From contig JACKIG010000046.1 of assembly GCA_020638595.1 (NCBI GenBank), positions 1-22,066 of the forward strand: 22,066 nucleotides of DNA, in the 5' to 3' direction. Shown piece by piece: positions 1-7,919 of this stretch; position 1 is the stretch's first letter; each line of letters begins with the position of its first letter. The position numbers were made by a program, and so were the translations under genes. The notes below the pieces were generated by a model that ran no database searches, was not told the origin of the DNA, and saw nothing but the letters and a program-made list of their open reading frames with translations. The stretch is from Rhodospirillaceae bacterium (GTDB lineage Bacteria; Pseudomonadota; Alphaproteobacteria; DSM-16000; Inquilinaceae).

Positions 1-97
1 TGGGTGCATCCTGGGCAAGGACAGGGGTGGCGGCCAGGGCTGCGGAGAAGGCAGCGGCGACGACCGGGGCGAATGGGGGGCGGGGTGCCACACTCAT
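1..97 (-). CDS. Exported protein, 5' fragment with signal peptide
   Basis: An ATG on the minus strand at 97 opens a frame that runs off the left edge without a stop (32 codons visible). The encoded N-terminus is a typical Sec signal peptide: a basic/proline start (MSVAPRPP), an alanine-rich hydrophobic core at about residues 11-24, and a likely cleavage site after PVLA, before QDAP. An AGGAG motif lies about 10 bases upstream of the ATG. The mature protein is outside the window, so no function can be given beyond export to the periplasm or beyond. The frame was found by reading the sequence directly. The main doubt is that only about 30 residues are seen. Confidence 0.6.
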   Translation of the reverse strand, partial: MSVAPRPPFAPVVAAAFSAALAATPVLAQDAP

Positions 98-272
98 GGC
101 CTTGGTTCTCCTGCTCTGAGGGTCGGCTTAGGCTCTGGCTGTATACACCTGGTGTGGCTCGTTGGCCCGGGGTTTGCGCAATCCTATGGTGTTTGCGCGC
201 CGCGATGCAACGGCCGGCATGCAGAAGGGGCAATGCCGGCCGCCGACGGCGGCGACGGGGGGCAGGCAGCCC
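98..272. other. Intergenic region upstream of the exported-protein gene
   Basis: No gene is seen here. It separates the DUF1127 gene from the exported-protein gene, both on the minus strand, and should carry the latter's promoter. The only structure I see is a short perfect palindrome, ACACC-T-GGTGT, at 145-155, next to a GTATAC at 141-146. Its placement about 50 bases upstream of the start codon would suit an operator, but it is short enough to be chance. Confidence 0.3.
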
Positions 273-680
273 TCAGCAGCATTCCGTCCGTACATCGCTG
301 CGGTGAACGACCTGAAGCCCGACGGCGCCTGCGTCATACCGGCGCCGCAGCCGCTGCGCAGGCGGGGGGCTCGCAGGCTCCCGTATCCCGGTGCGGTCTG
401 CTGCCGGCGCCTCCCCGGCGGCATCGCGCCGGAGCAGGCCGTCGACGGCCGCCGGGATCGAGCCGTAGCTGAGCCCGATATCGGCCAACATATGTGGGCT
501 CCAGCGTTCCAGTTGGCGGATGGCGGCCCGGCGCCGCCGGCGCGCGGCGATCCTGGCCGCCGAACGCGACAGCCACCGTCCTGCGGCTGCCAGCATGGCA
601 AAGGCCGCCTGTCCCTGCGCCGCCTGCGGCGCGCTGCGGCTGTCGTGATGGGGTGTCACGCGTGTCGGCTGAGAGACCAT
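273..680 (-). CDS. DUF1127 domain protein
   Basis: This 135-residue basic protein carries a DUF1127 (YjiS-like) core at about residues 47-85: an arginine block followed by AIRQLERWSPHMLADIGLSY, the usual arrangement in which L..L.D.GL.. follows an amphipathic helix. DUF1127 proteins are small and abundant in alphaproteobacteria; some have been linked to RNA metabolism or phosphate and nitrogen stress, but no biochemical role can be assigned from this sequence. I chose the ATG at 680 because GGAGG lies about 8 bases upstream; a TTG at 734 in the same frame has no such support. The protein is longer than usual because of a Pro/Arg-rich tail of about 50 residues after the domain, which could be real or could reflect a decayed 3' end. 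It is divergent from the LysR gene. Confidence 0.65.
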   Translation of the reverse strand: MVSQPTRVTPHHDSRSAPQAAQGQAAFAMLAAAGRWLSRSAARIAARRRRRAAIRQLERWSPHMLADIGLSYGSIPAAVDGLLRRDAAGEAPAADRTGIREPASPPPAQRLRRRYDAGAVGLQVVHRSDVRTECC

Positions 681-725
681 GGCTCCGTCCTCCGTGTCCG
701 TATGGCCGGAGTCTGAGCCATCGCC

Positions 726-755
726 ATTGATCAATCCAACGAATATATTTAATGT
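726..755 (+). promoter_or_regulatory. Candidate promoter/operator of the LysR gene
   Basis: The divergent gap between the DUF1127 gene and the LysR gene is locally A+T-rich (726-775), unlike its surroundings. TTGATC at 728-733 and TAATGT at 750-755 are 16 bases apart and could be -35 and -10 elements. The -35 lies inside a perfect 10-bp palindrome, ATTGATCAAT (726-735). LysR regulators often bind A+T-rich inverted repeats next to their own gene, so this is a candidate autoregulatory site. It may also serve the minus-strand DUF1127 gene. The assignment is by eye only. Confidence 0.35.
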
Positions 756-785
756 TACCCATCAGGGATATTGATGGAGTCGGCC

Positions 786-1694
786 ATGGACAGGATCATC
801 GAGCCAGAGCTGTTGCGCAGCTTCCTGGCCATCACCGAGACCGGCAGCTTCAGCGAGGCCGCCGTGCAGGTGGGACGGACGCAGTCGGCCGTCAGCATGC
901 AGATGAAGCGGCTGGAGGAGGTGCTGGGCCGACCCGTGTTCGAGCGCAATGGCCGCACCGTCAAGCTGTCGCGGGATGGCGAGGTGCTGGTGGGCCACGC
1001 CCGGCGCATCCTGCGCGCGCACCAGGAGGCCCTGTCGGCTTTCATGGAGTCGGAGCTGGCCGGCGGCGTCGTGCTGGGCACGCCCGACCAGTATGCCGCG
1101 ACCTTCGTGCCGCCGATCCTGGCCCGGTTCGCCGAAACGCACCCGCGCATCCATGTGGAGGTACGCTGCGATGTCAGCGACGTGTTGCTGCGCCAGGTCA
1201 ACACGAACGCCCTGGACCTGACGCTGCTGACCTATGGGCACCACATCCACGAAGGCACGCTGCTGTGGCGCGAGCCGATGGTGTGGGTGACGTCGGCCCA
1301 GCACTGCGCGCACGAACAGACGCCATTGCCGCTGGCCGTCTTCCAGGGCGGATGCTGGTACCGCGAAGCGCTGGTCAACACCCTGGGACAGATCGGCCGG
1401 CCCTATCGCATTGCCTATAGCAGCCTGAGCCTGGCGGGGATCGAAGCGGCGCTCCGGTCCGGCCTTGCCGTCAGCGTGCTGCCGGCGTCCAACGTTGCGC
1501 CGGGGTTCCGGGTGCTGGGGCCGGACCAGGACTATCCCGAGTTGCCCCCCAACCAGATTTCGCTGAAGCGCGCGTCCGGCAGCCGGTCGCCGGTGGTCGA
1601 CGCACTGGAGCGGCACATCCTTGAGACCTGCCAGTCGGAACTGCCGTTCGTTGAAATGCTTCGCGGCTGCCAGATGGCGGCCCGGGCCGCCTGA
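786..1694 (+). CDS. LysR-family transcriptional regulator
   Basis: This is a 302-residue protein of normal length for LysR regulators. The N-terminal winged helix-turn-helix spans about residues 4-63 (LLRSFLAITETGSFSEAA, then QSAVSMQMKRLEE as the recognition helix and FERNGR in the wing). The rest matches the periplasmic-binding-protein-like effector domain. I chose the ATG at 786 because GGAG sits 6 bases upstream; in-frame TTG (771) and ATG (774) starts are poorer. The stop is only 8 bases before hypF on the same strand, so the regulator is probably co-transcribed with the hyp genes. That makes control of hydrogenase maturation a reasonable guess, though LysR regulators more often act on a divergent gene. 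The effector cannot be predicted. Confidence 0.9.
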   Translation: MDRIIEPELLRSFLAITETGSFSEAAVQVGRTQSAVSMQMKRLEEVLGRPVFERNGRTVKLSRDGEVLVGHARRILRAHQEALSAFMESELAGGVVLGTPDQYAATFVPPILARFAETHPRIHVEVRCDVSDVLLRQVNTNALDLTLLTYGHHIHEGTLLWREPMVWVTSAQHCAHEQTPLPLAVFQGGCWYREALVNTLGQIGRPYRIAYSSLSLAGIEAALRSGLAVSVLPASNVAPGFRVLGPDQDYPELPPNQISLKRASGSRSPVVDALERHILETCQSELPFVEMLRGCQMAARAA

Positions 1695-1702
1695 CGTCGG
1701 CC

Positions 1703-4120
1703 ATGGACGATCGCGCCGGGCCGGGAATGGGCGGGACGGGTGGCGAGGAGATCCGCGTCCTCGGCATCGTCCAGGGTGTCGGCTTTCGCCCGACGGTGTG
1801 GCGGCTGGCGCGCGACTGCGGTCTGGCCGGCGATGTGCGCAACGACGGCAGCGGTGTACGGATCCGCCTCTGGGGCGCGGAGGCGGCGCGACTGGCATTT
1901 GTCGAGCGCCTGCGGGCCGAGCCGCCGCCGCTGGCGCGCATCGATGCCGTGGAGCGCCGGCCCTGGTGCGGGCCGGCCCCCACGGACGGGTTCGCCATTG
2001 CCGCCAGCGAGGCCGATGCCATCCACACCATCATGCCCGCGGACGCGGCGACCTGCCGCGAGTGCGTGGAGGAGACGCTGGATCCCACCCAGCGCCGCTA
2101 TCGCTATCCCTTCACCAACTGCACCCATTGCGGTCCGCGGCTGACCATCGTCGCCCGGCTGCCCTATGACCGGCCCAACACCAGCATGGCGCCGTTCGCG
2201 CTGTGCCCGGATTGCCGGCGCGAATACGAAGACCCCGCCGACCGGCGCTTCCATGCCCAGCCCATCGCCTGCCCGGCCTGCGGCCCGTCCGTCGCCCTGA
2301 CGGACATGGATGGCCGGGAATGCGGGTTGCCGGCCGTCGACGCGGTGGCGGCGGCCGCCTTGCTGATCGCCCGCGGCGACATCGTCGCCGTCAAGGGCAT
2401 CGGCGGCTATCACCTGGCCTGCGACGCCACCGATGCGGCGGCGGTCGCGCGGTTGCGGCAGCGCAAGCGGCGCTACGGCAAGCCCTTCGCCGTCATGGCG
2501 CGGGACCTGGCGATGGTCCGGCGCTATTGCACGCTCGACGCGGCGGCCGAGGCGCTGCTGACCGCCCCGGCGGCGCCGATCGTGCTGCTGGCGGCGGATG
2601 GCGATGTCCGGCTTGCGGAGGGCCTGTCGCCTGGCCTGGCGACGCTCGGCGTGATGCTGCCCTACACGCCGTTGCATCACCTGCTGCTGCGCGACGTCGG
2701 ACGGCCGGTGGTGATGACCAGCGGCAACCCCTCGCACCGGCCGCAATGCATTGACGATGCGGCGGCACGGGTGGAGCTGGCGGGGATCGCCGATTGGGTG
2801 CTGTCCCACGACCGCGGGATCGTCAACCGCGCCGACGATTCCGTCATGCGCATCATGGCGGGCCGGCCGCAGGTGCTGCGCCGTGGCCGCGGCCTGGCGC
2901 CGTCACCGCTGGCGCTGCCGCCGGGCTTCGCCGGTTCGCCGGCCCTGCTTGCCCTTGGGGCGGAGCTGAAGAACACGTTCTGCCTGGTCAAGGACGGCAT
3001 GGCCATCCTGTCCCAGCACCAGGGCGACCTGGAGGATGCATCGACGGAGGAGGAGTTCCGCCGCAACCTGGCCTTGTTCGAGACGGTGCTGGAACAGACG
3101 CCGTCGGTGGTCGCCGTCGACAGGCATCCGGACTACCTGTCGACGAAATACGGGCGCCACCGGGCGGAGGAGGAGGGCGCCGCGCTGGTCGAAGTGCAAC
3201 ACCACCACGCCCATATCGCCAGCTGCATGGCGGAAAACGGCCTGCCGCTGGACGGACCGCCGGTGCTGGGCGTGGCATTGGACGGCCTGGGCTTCGGCGA
3301 CGACGGCACGATCTGGGGCGGTGAGTTCCTGCTGGCGGACTATCGCGGCTATCGGCGCCTCGGCACGTTCAGGCCGGTGGCCATGATCGGCGGTGCCCAG
3401 GCGATCCGCGAGCCGTGGCGCAACGCCTTCGCGCACCTGGATGCGGCCTTCGGTTGGGACCGGTTCGCCGCCGAGTGGGATGGACTGGACCTCCTGCGGT
3501 TTCTGACCGCCAAGCCGGTGGCGACGCTGGGGGCAATGCTGCGCCGCGGCATCAACTGCCCGCCCGCCAGCTCCTGCGGGCGGCTGTTCGATGCGGTGGC
3601 GGCAGCCGTCGGCCTGTGCCGCGACGAAGCGCTCTACGAGGGCCAGGCGGCGGCGGAGCTGGAGGCGCTGGTGCCGGGCTCGGGCGGCGGCGAGGGTGCC
3701 TATCCCTTCGCCATCACCCGGCCGCCCGGCGATGCACCGATGCTGATCGACAGCGGCCCGATGTGGCTGGCCCTGTTGCGGGACCTGGCTGATGGCGTGG
3801 CCCCGCCGGGGATCGCCGCCCGCTTTCATCGCGGGCTTGCAGGGGCCATTGCAGAGATGGTGTCCGCAATTCGCTGCCAACCCGGTGGCGCGACAATCGC
3901 GAGGGTGGCACTATCGGGCGGTGTGTTTCAGAACAAGGTGCTTCTGGAGCAGGTGGTCCGCAGCCTGTCAGCGCAGGGCTGCGAGGTGCTGACGCACAGC
4001 GTCGTGCCCGCCAATGATGGCGGGCTGTCCCTGGGCCAGGCGGTCGTCGCCGCGGCCCGCCATCTGCCGGCAAGCGGGGTGGGCCGCCATGTGCTTGGGC
4101 ATTCCCGGACGGATCGTTGA
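1703..4120 (+). CDS. hypF: Carbamoyltransferase HypF, [NiFe]-hydrogenase maturation
   Basis: HypF uses carbamoyl phosphate and ATP to carbamoylate the C-terminal cysteine of HypE, which is then dehydrated to the thiocyanate that supplies the CN ligands of the hydrogenase iron. The domains appear in the expected order. An acylphosphatase domain has GIVQGVGFRP at residues 21-30. Two zinc-finger pairs follow, with C118/C121/C140/C143 and C168/C171/C190/C193, each CxxC-x18-CxxC. A YrdC-like domain comes next, then a Kae1-like C-terminal domain with an HHHAH metal motif near residue 500 and SGGVFQN near 738. All key motifs are intact. At 805 residues it is a little longer than the usual 750 or so. 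It begins 8 bases after the LysR gene with a weak ribosome site, so a start slightly further in (ATG at 1727) is possible. Its 3' end overlaps hypC. Confidence 0.95.
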   Translation: MDDRAGPGMGGTGGEEIRVLGIVQGVGFRPTVWRLARDCGLAGDVRNDGSGVRIRLWGAEAARLAFVERLRAEPPPLARIDAVERRPWCGPAPTDGFAIAASEADAIHTIMPADAATCRECVEETLDPTQRRYRYPFTNCTHCGPRLTIVARLPYDRPNTSMAPFALCPDCRREYEDPADRRFHAQPIACPACGPSVALTDMDGRECGLPAVDAVAAAALLIARGDIVAVKGIGGYHLACDATDAAAVARLRQRKRRYGKPFAVMARDLAMVRRYCTLDAAAEALLTAPAAPIVLLAADGDVRLAEGLSPGLATLGVMLPYTPLHHLLLRDVGRPVVMTSGNPSHRPQCIDDAAARVELAGIADWVLSHDRGIVNRADDSVMRIMAGRPQVLRRGRGLAPSPLALPPGFAGSPALLALGAELKNTFCLVKDGMAILSQHQGDLEDASTEEEFRRNLALFETVLEQTPSVVAVDRHPDYLSTKYGRHRAEEEGAALVEVQHHHAHIASCMAENGLPLDGPPVLGVALDGLGFGDDGTIWGGEFLLADYRGYRRLGTFRPVAMIGGAQAIREPWRNAFAHLDAAFGWDRFAAEWDGLDLLRFLTAKPVATLGAMLRRGINCPPASSCGRLFDAVAAAVGLCRDEALYEGQAAAELEALVPGSGGGEGAYPFAITRPPGDAPMLIDSGPMWLALLRDLADGVAPPGIAARFHRGLAGAIAEMVSAIRCQPGGATIARVALSGGVFQNKVLLEQVVRSLSAQGCEVLTHSVVPANDGGLSLGQAVVAAARHLPASGVGRHVLGHSRTDR

Positions 4121-4370
4121 GATCTCCAGCCCGGAGATGATGCTGGGGGTCGTGGAGATCGCGGGTGTGCGCCGGCGCGTCAACCTGGCCTGCGTCGTCG
4201 ACGAAGACCATCCGATCGACGCGTGTCTCGGCGACTGGGTGCTGGTGCATGTGGGCTTCGCCATGGCCCGCATCGACGAGGATGAGGCGGCCGAAACGCT
4301 GGCCCTGCTGGAGCAGCTGGGCCAGATGCAGGACGAGCGCGATGCGATGGCCGCGTCCGGCGAAGCGTGA
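4089..4370 (+). CDS. hypC: HypC/HybG/HupF-family hydrogenase maturation chaperone
   Basis: This 93-residue protein starts MCLGIPGRIVEI, the signature of the family. Cys2, exposed after removal of Met1, binds the iron that HypD and HypE furnish with CN and CO, and later contacts the hydrogenase large-subunit precursor. The remaining sequence fits the small beta-barrel (VNLACVVDE, GDWVLVHVGFAMARID) followed by a C-terminal helix. The start is fixed by the signature; upstream in-frame codons belong to hypF sequence. The gene overlaps the last 32 bases of hypF in another frame, which implies translational coupling. Its usual partner hypD does not follow; hypA does, 9 bases downstream. Confidence 0.95.
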   Translation: MCLGIPGRIVEISSPEMMLGVVEIAGVRRRVNLACVVDEDHPIDACLGDWVLVHVGFAMARIDEDEAAETLALLEQLGQMQDERDAMAASGEA

Positions 4371-4379
4371 GGCTGGGCG

Positions 4380-4730
4380 ATGCACGAACTGGGAATCGCC
4401 CGCAGCATCGCCGCGATCGTCCTCGACCGCGCCGAAGGCCGGCCTGTGACCCGGGTGGGGCTGGAGGTCGGCAGCCTTGCCGCGGTGGTACCGGAGTCGA
4501 TCCAGTTCTGCTTCGAAGTGTGCGTGCGCGGCACGCCGGCCGAAGGGGCGGCGCTGGTGGTGACGGAGGTGCAGGCGAGCGCCGTCTGTCGCGATTGCAG
4601 CCATCGCTTCGATGTCGGCCAATGGCTGGACCCCTGTCCCCGGTGCGGATCGCTGGTGCTGGACCGGCAGGGCGGGGACGAGATCGCGGTGATCGAGATC
4701 GAGACTGGGGCGATTGAGGAGGTGGCGTGA
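4380..4730 (+). CDS. hypA: HypA, nickel-insertion accessory protein
   Basis: HypA receives nickel from HypB and passes it to the hydrogenase large subunit. The 116-residue length is standard. The N-terminal MHE supplies the nickel-binding His2 and Glu3, and the zinc domain has two CxxC pairs (CRDC near residue 70 and CPRC near residue 87). A GAGG ribosome site overlaps the hypC stop, 7 bases before the ATG. The stop overlaps the hypB ATG by one base. No key residue is missing. HypA homologues can also support urease in some bacteria, but with hypF, hypC and hypB adjacent a hydrogenase role is the direct reading. Confidence 0.95.
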   Translation: MHELGIARSIAAIVLDRAEGRPVTRVGLEVGSLAAVVPESIQFCFEVCVRGTPAEGAALVVTEVQASAVCRDCSHRFDVGQWLDPCPRCGSLVLDRQGGDEIAVIEIETGAIEEVA

Positions 4731-5629
4731 TGTGCGGAACCTGCGGATGCTCCGACGGGACGGCGACGATCACCGCGTTCGACGCGGACGGGCCGAAGCA
4801 CGGGCACGATCACCCTCATCACCACCACGACCACGGCCACGGCTATGGCCACACCCATGATCATGACCATGGTCCCCATCACCGCCATGGTGATGGGGGG
4901 GCGAACCACACCCACAGTCATGCCCACGCCCATGCGGACGCCTCCGCCGGCGGCGAACGCACGACCATCCGGTTGCAGGAAGACGTGCTGGCCAAGAACC
5001 GGGCCCTGGCCGAACGCAATCGCGGATGGTTCATGGGCCGCAACATCCTGGCGCTGAACCTGGTCAGTTCCCCCGGCTCGGGCAAGACGACGCTGCTGGA
5101 GCGCACGATCGAAGACCTGAAGGGCAGCCTGCCGATCAGCGTCATCGAGGGCGACCAGCAGACGCTGAACGACGCCATGCGCATCCGCGCCACCGGCGCG
5201 CCGGTGGTGCAGATCAACACCGGGGCCGCCTGCCATCTGGAAGCCGACATGATCGCCCGCGCGCTGGCGCAGCTGCGACCGCCGCCGGAATCGGTACTGA
5301 TGATCGAGAATGTCGGCAACCTGGTGTGCCCGGCCATGTTCGACCTGGGCGAACATGCCAAGGTTGCCATCCTGTCCGTCACCGAAGGCGACGACAAGCC
5401 GGCCAAGTATCCGAACATGATCAGCGCATCCGACCTGCTGCTGATCAACAAGATCGACCTGCTGCCCCATGTCGATTTCGACATGACCGCCTGTATCGGC
5501 TTCGCCCGGCGGGTCAACCCGGATATCGAGGTCTTGCAGGTATCGGCACGAACCGGCGAGGGGATGGGCGCGTGGTGCGACTGGGTGCGGCACCGCCGCC
5601 AGGCGGTCGAAGCGCTGGCACTGGTGTAG
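4730..5629 (+). CDS. hypB: HypB, nickel-binding GTPase for hydrogenase maturation
   Basis: HypB stores nickel and, with GTP hydrolysis, loads it onto HypA. The 299-residue protein has three parts. The N-terminus, MCGTCGC, gives C2, C5 and C7, the high-affinity nickel site known from Escherichia coli HypB. A histidine-rich stretch follows, with 21 histidines between residues 24 and 68. The SIMIBI-class GTPase domain then has SSPGSGKTT as Walker A (113-121), EGDQQTLNDAMRI, the metal-binding CHLE near residue 168, ENVGNLVCP, and NKIDLL for guanine recognition. I chose the ATG at 4730 because MCGTCGC begins there and GAGGAGG lies just upstream; an in-frame GTG precedes it at 4727. The protein combines both known nickel-storage arrangements. 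Confidence 0.95.
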   Translation: MCGTCGCSDGTATITAFDADGPKHGHDHPHHHHDHGHGYGHTHDHDHGPHHRHGDGGANHTHSHAHAHADASAGGERTTIRLQEDVLAKNRALAERNRGWFMGRNILALNLVSSPGSGKTTLLERTIEDLKGSLPISVIEGDQQTLNDAMRIRATGAPVVQINTGAACHLEADMIARALAQLRPPPESVLMIENVGNLVCPAMFDLGEHAKVAILSVTEGDDKPAKYPNMISASDLLLINKIDLLPHVDFDMTACIGFARRVNPDIEVLQVSARTGEGMGAWCDWVRHRRQAVEALALV

Positions 5630-5698
5630 GGCCCGATCCGGTCGCGTCGGTCCGATGCGATCGGCGACTCGATCCCTGGCTGTATGGAAAAGCACAAG

Positions 5699-6715
5699 AT
5701 GGCAGTGATCCGCTGGGGCATCGTCGGCTGCGGCGATGTGACGGAAATCAAGAGCGGTCCCGGGTTCCGCAAGGCCGACAACTCCGCCCTGGTGGCGGTG
5801 ATGCGTCGCGACGCGCGCCTGGCGGAAGACTATGCCAGGCGCCACGGGGTGCCGCGCTGGTACGACGATGCCGATGCCCTGATCGCCGATGACGGGGTCG
5901 ACGCCGTCTACATCGCCACCCCGCCGGAGTCGCACAAGAGCCTGGCGCTGAAATGTGCGGCCGCCGGCAAGCCGGCGCTGGTGGAAAAGCCGCTGGCGAT
6001 GAACGCGATGGAATGCCGGCAGATGGTGGAGGCGTTCCGGGCACGCGGCCTGCCGCTGTTTTCCGCCTTCTATCGCCGGGCGATGCCGCGCTTCCTGACG
6101 ATCCGGCAGATGATCGAAGACGGGCGCATCGGCGATCCGCGCTTCGTCACCATCCATCACTTCTCCCCGCCGCGGGCCGAGATGCATCGCCCGTCGGCCC
6201 CGGCCACGGAGGACCTGCCGTGGCGCTTCCGCCCGGAGGTTGGCGGCGGCGGCATCTTCGTCGACACCGGCGTGCATATCCTCGACTGGCTGGATTTCGT
6301 CTTCGGCCCCATCGTCGATGTCCAGGGGCGGGCCGCCAATCAGGCCGGGCTCTACCCGGCGGAGGATATCGTGACCGCCAGCTTTGCCTTCGCTTCGGGC
6401 GTGCTGGCGACGGGAACCTGGTGCTTCTCCGCCCATCGATCGTACGAGCGTACGCGCATCGGCGGCACGCGGGGCGAATTGTGGTTCTCGTTCTTCACGC
6501 CCGACCCGGTCTCCCTGATCACCGATGCGGGGGAAGAGGTCATCGACCTGCCCTATCCTGAGCACGTACACCAGCCGCTGATCCAGACGGTGGTGGACGA
6601 GCTGAACGGCGTCGGCTTCTGCCCCAGCACGGGGGAAACCGGCACGCGGGCGACACTGGCCGTCGACGCCATCCTGGGGCCCTATCGCAGCGGCGTGCGG
6701 GCGGCCGCGACATAG
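5699..6715 (+). CDS. Gfo/Idh/MocA-family NAD(P)-dependent oxidoreductase
   Basis: This 338-residue protein has the family's two-domain layout. An N-terminal Rossmann fold holds the dinucleotide motif GIVGCGDV (residues 7-14). The catalytic-lysine motif EKP is at 96-98, and the C-terminal domain has DTGVHILD (189-196), the usual D/H pair of the active site. These enzymes oxidise or reduce sugars, inositols and related compounds; the substrate cannot be read from the sequence. I prefer the ATG at 5699, which has a GGAAAAG upstream and gives the MxxIRWG start typical of homologues; an ATG at 5684 is the alternative and adds five residues. It lies 69 bases after hypB on the same strand with no clear terminator between, so it may be read with the hyp genes, but no functional link to hydrogenase is evident. 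Confidence 0.88.
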   Translation: MAVIRWGIVGCGDVTEIKSGPGFRKADNSALVAVMRRDARLAEDYARRHGVPRWYDDADALIADDGVDAVYIATPPESHKSLALKCAAAGKPALVEKPLAMNAMECRQMVEAFRARGLPLFSAFYRRAMPRFLTIRQMIEDGRIGDPRFVTIHHFSPPRAEMHRPSAPATEDLPWRFRPEVGGGGIFVDTGVHILDWLDFVFGPIVDVQGRAANQAGLYPAEDIVTASFAFASGVLATGTWCFSAHRSYERTRIGGTRGELWFSFFTPDPVSLITDAGEEVIDLPYPEHVHQPLIQTVVDELNGVGFCPSTGETGTRATLAVDAILGPYRSGVRAAAT

Positions 6716-6729
6716 GCCGTGCAGGCGTG

Positions 6730-7713
6730 TCAGGCCGGCGGCGTTTCGGCCTTGCGCCGGCGGTCGCTGCCCTTCGACACGGTCACGCTTTCCACCGTCG
6801 CGGTGATCCCGCGGGATTTGAGCTGCCGGGCAACCAGCGTCGCGAAGCGGCGGGAGTGATAGCAGCCGATGGCGACGCTGCCGGCGCCGGCTTGGCGCAG
6901 GTCCACCGACTTGCCCATCAACAGCGCGATGGCTTCCCATTGTTCGGGCATTTCGGCCTGCAGCAGGACCTCGAAGCGCTCGCCTTCCGTGGGCTCGTCC
7001 TGGAGGTAGGAACTGAGCAGCGGCACCACCTCCTCCAGCACCGCACGCTCGCGGTCGGAGATGCGGCGGTCGGCCTTGGCCATCATCTCGATCAGATCGA
7101 TCAACTGGCGCACCTGGTCGCGCCGCGGCTCCAGCCCCACATAGTCGGCCGCGGCCCGGCGGATGGCGTCGACGTCGCGGCTGGCGTCGCTGAACATGCG
7201 GGCGGGGATCTCCCCCAGCTCCAGCCCCAGCGACCGGGCGACCATTTGCAGGATGCGATGCTCGCGCGGGTCCAGGTCCTCGTCCACGACGGCGAGGCGC
7301 TGCAGGATCTCCAGGATCTCCGCCGAGCCGCGGGGCCGCGACATGCCGACCAGCAGGGCCGGCAGTTCGCGCAGCTCCAGCTTCATGGCGGCGGCCAGCC
7401 GCGGGAAGAAGCGCGGCTTGCGACGGTCGGGCACCCAGGCCTTGCTGCCGATCAGGATGACGATGACGGCGACGACCAGCCAGATCACCGCGGCCAGGGC
7501 CGCGATGTAGCGCCCCTGGATGAAGATCCAGCTGGCGATCAACGGAAGCAGTGCAAGCGCCAGCAGCGTCGCCGCGGTGATGGAGATGCTCTCCGCCACC
7601 TCGCGGATGTGCTTGCGGCTCCACGCCTTGTTGATGACGAGATACGACGCGGCGATCCCCAGCCACGGGCTGATCTGGACGAGAACGTCGATCGTGCTGG
7701 TGAAAGCGCTCAA
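6730..7713 (-). CDS. Membrane protein with a TerB-like domain
   Basis: The frame encodes about 327 residues if it begins at TTG 7713. Two or three hydrophobic segments lie near residues 14-29, 43-66 and 69-89. A cytoplasmic region follows, in which two helices resemble the TerB/DUF533 repeat: RLAVVDEDLDPREHRI near 139-154 and MMAKADRRISDRERAV near 210-225, the acidic pattern associated with metal binding in that fold. The C-terminus (about 279-312, VAIGCYHSRRFATLVARQL and following) is faintly SPOR-like. The start is uncertain: there is no good ribosome site, and the frame stays open upstream to 7896 in Arg/Pro-rich sequence that looks non-coding. It converges on the oxidoreductase gene (14-base gap). 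No specific role can be given; the TerB call is by pattern only. Confidence 0.6.
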   Translation of the reverse strand: MSAFTSTIDVLVQISPWLGIAASYLVINKAWSRKHIREVAESISITAATLLALALLPLIASWIFIQGRYIAALAAVIWLVVAVIVILIGSKAWVPDRRKPRFFPRLAAAMKLELRELPALLVGMSRPRGSAEILEILQRLAVVDEDLDPREHRILQMVARSLGLELGEIPARMFSDASRDVDAIRRAAADYVGLEPRRDQVRQLIDLIEMMAKADRRISDRERAVLEEVVPLLSSYLQDEPTEGERFEVLLQAEMPEQWEAIALLMGKSVDLRQAGAGSVAIGCYHSRRFATLVARQLKSRGITATVESVTVSKGSDRRRKAETPPA

Positions 7714-7919
7714 GGGTCCACGCGGCGCCGGAGTACGAAGCGGACGCGCAGTGTACGCCCACCATGGTTCGGACGTACAGCGACGTTCGCCCGGCTTGCC
7801 CCGGGATGGGCGGCAGCTATGCCGATGCCGCCCCTCGACGACGGGCGGCGCTTTGGCGTAACCAGACGGTGAAGCAACCCTGTGGGCACAGGGCATTGCA
7901 CGGCTATGGAGGGCCCAGG
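7714..7919. other. Divergent intergenic region, TerB-like gene / dehydratase gene
   Basis: This 206-base gap lies between the two divergent starts. It contains the GGAGG ribosome site of the dehydratase (7908-7912). No clear promoter hexamers or repeats stand out by eye. Confidence 0.3.

Noticed and set aside
3968..7765. Minus-strand open frame of 1265 codons antisense to hypC, hypA, hypB and the oxidoreductase
   Set aside because: It is a shadow of G+C-rich genes on the other strand. The translation is low-complexity Arg/His/Gln/Pro sequence with no domain, while the plus-strand products carry complete family signatures. Only its small in-frame overlap with the TerB-like region lies outside those genes.
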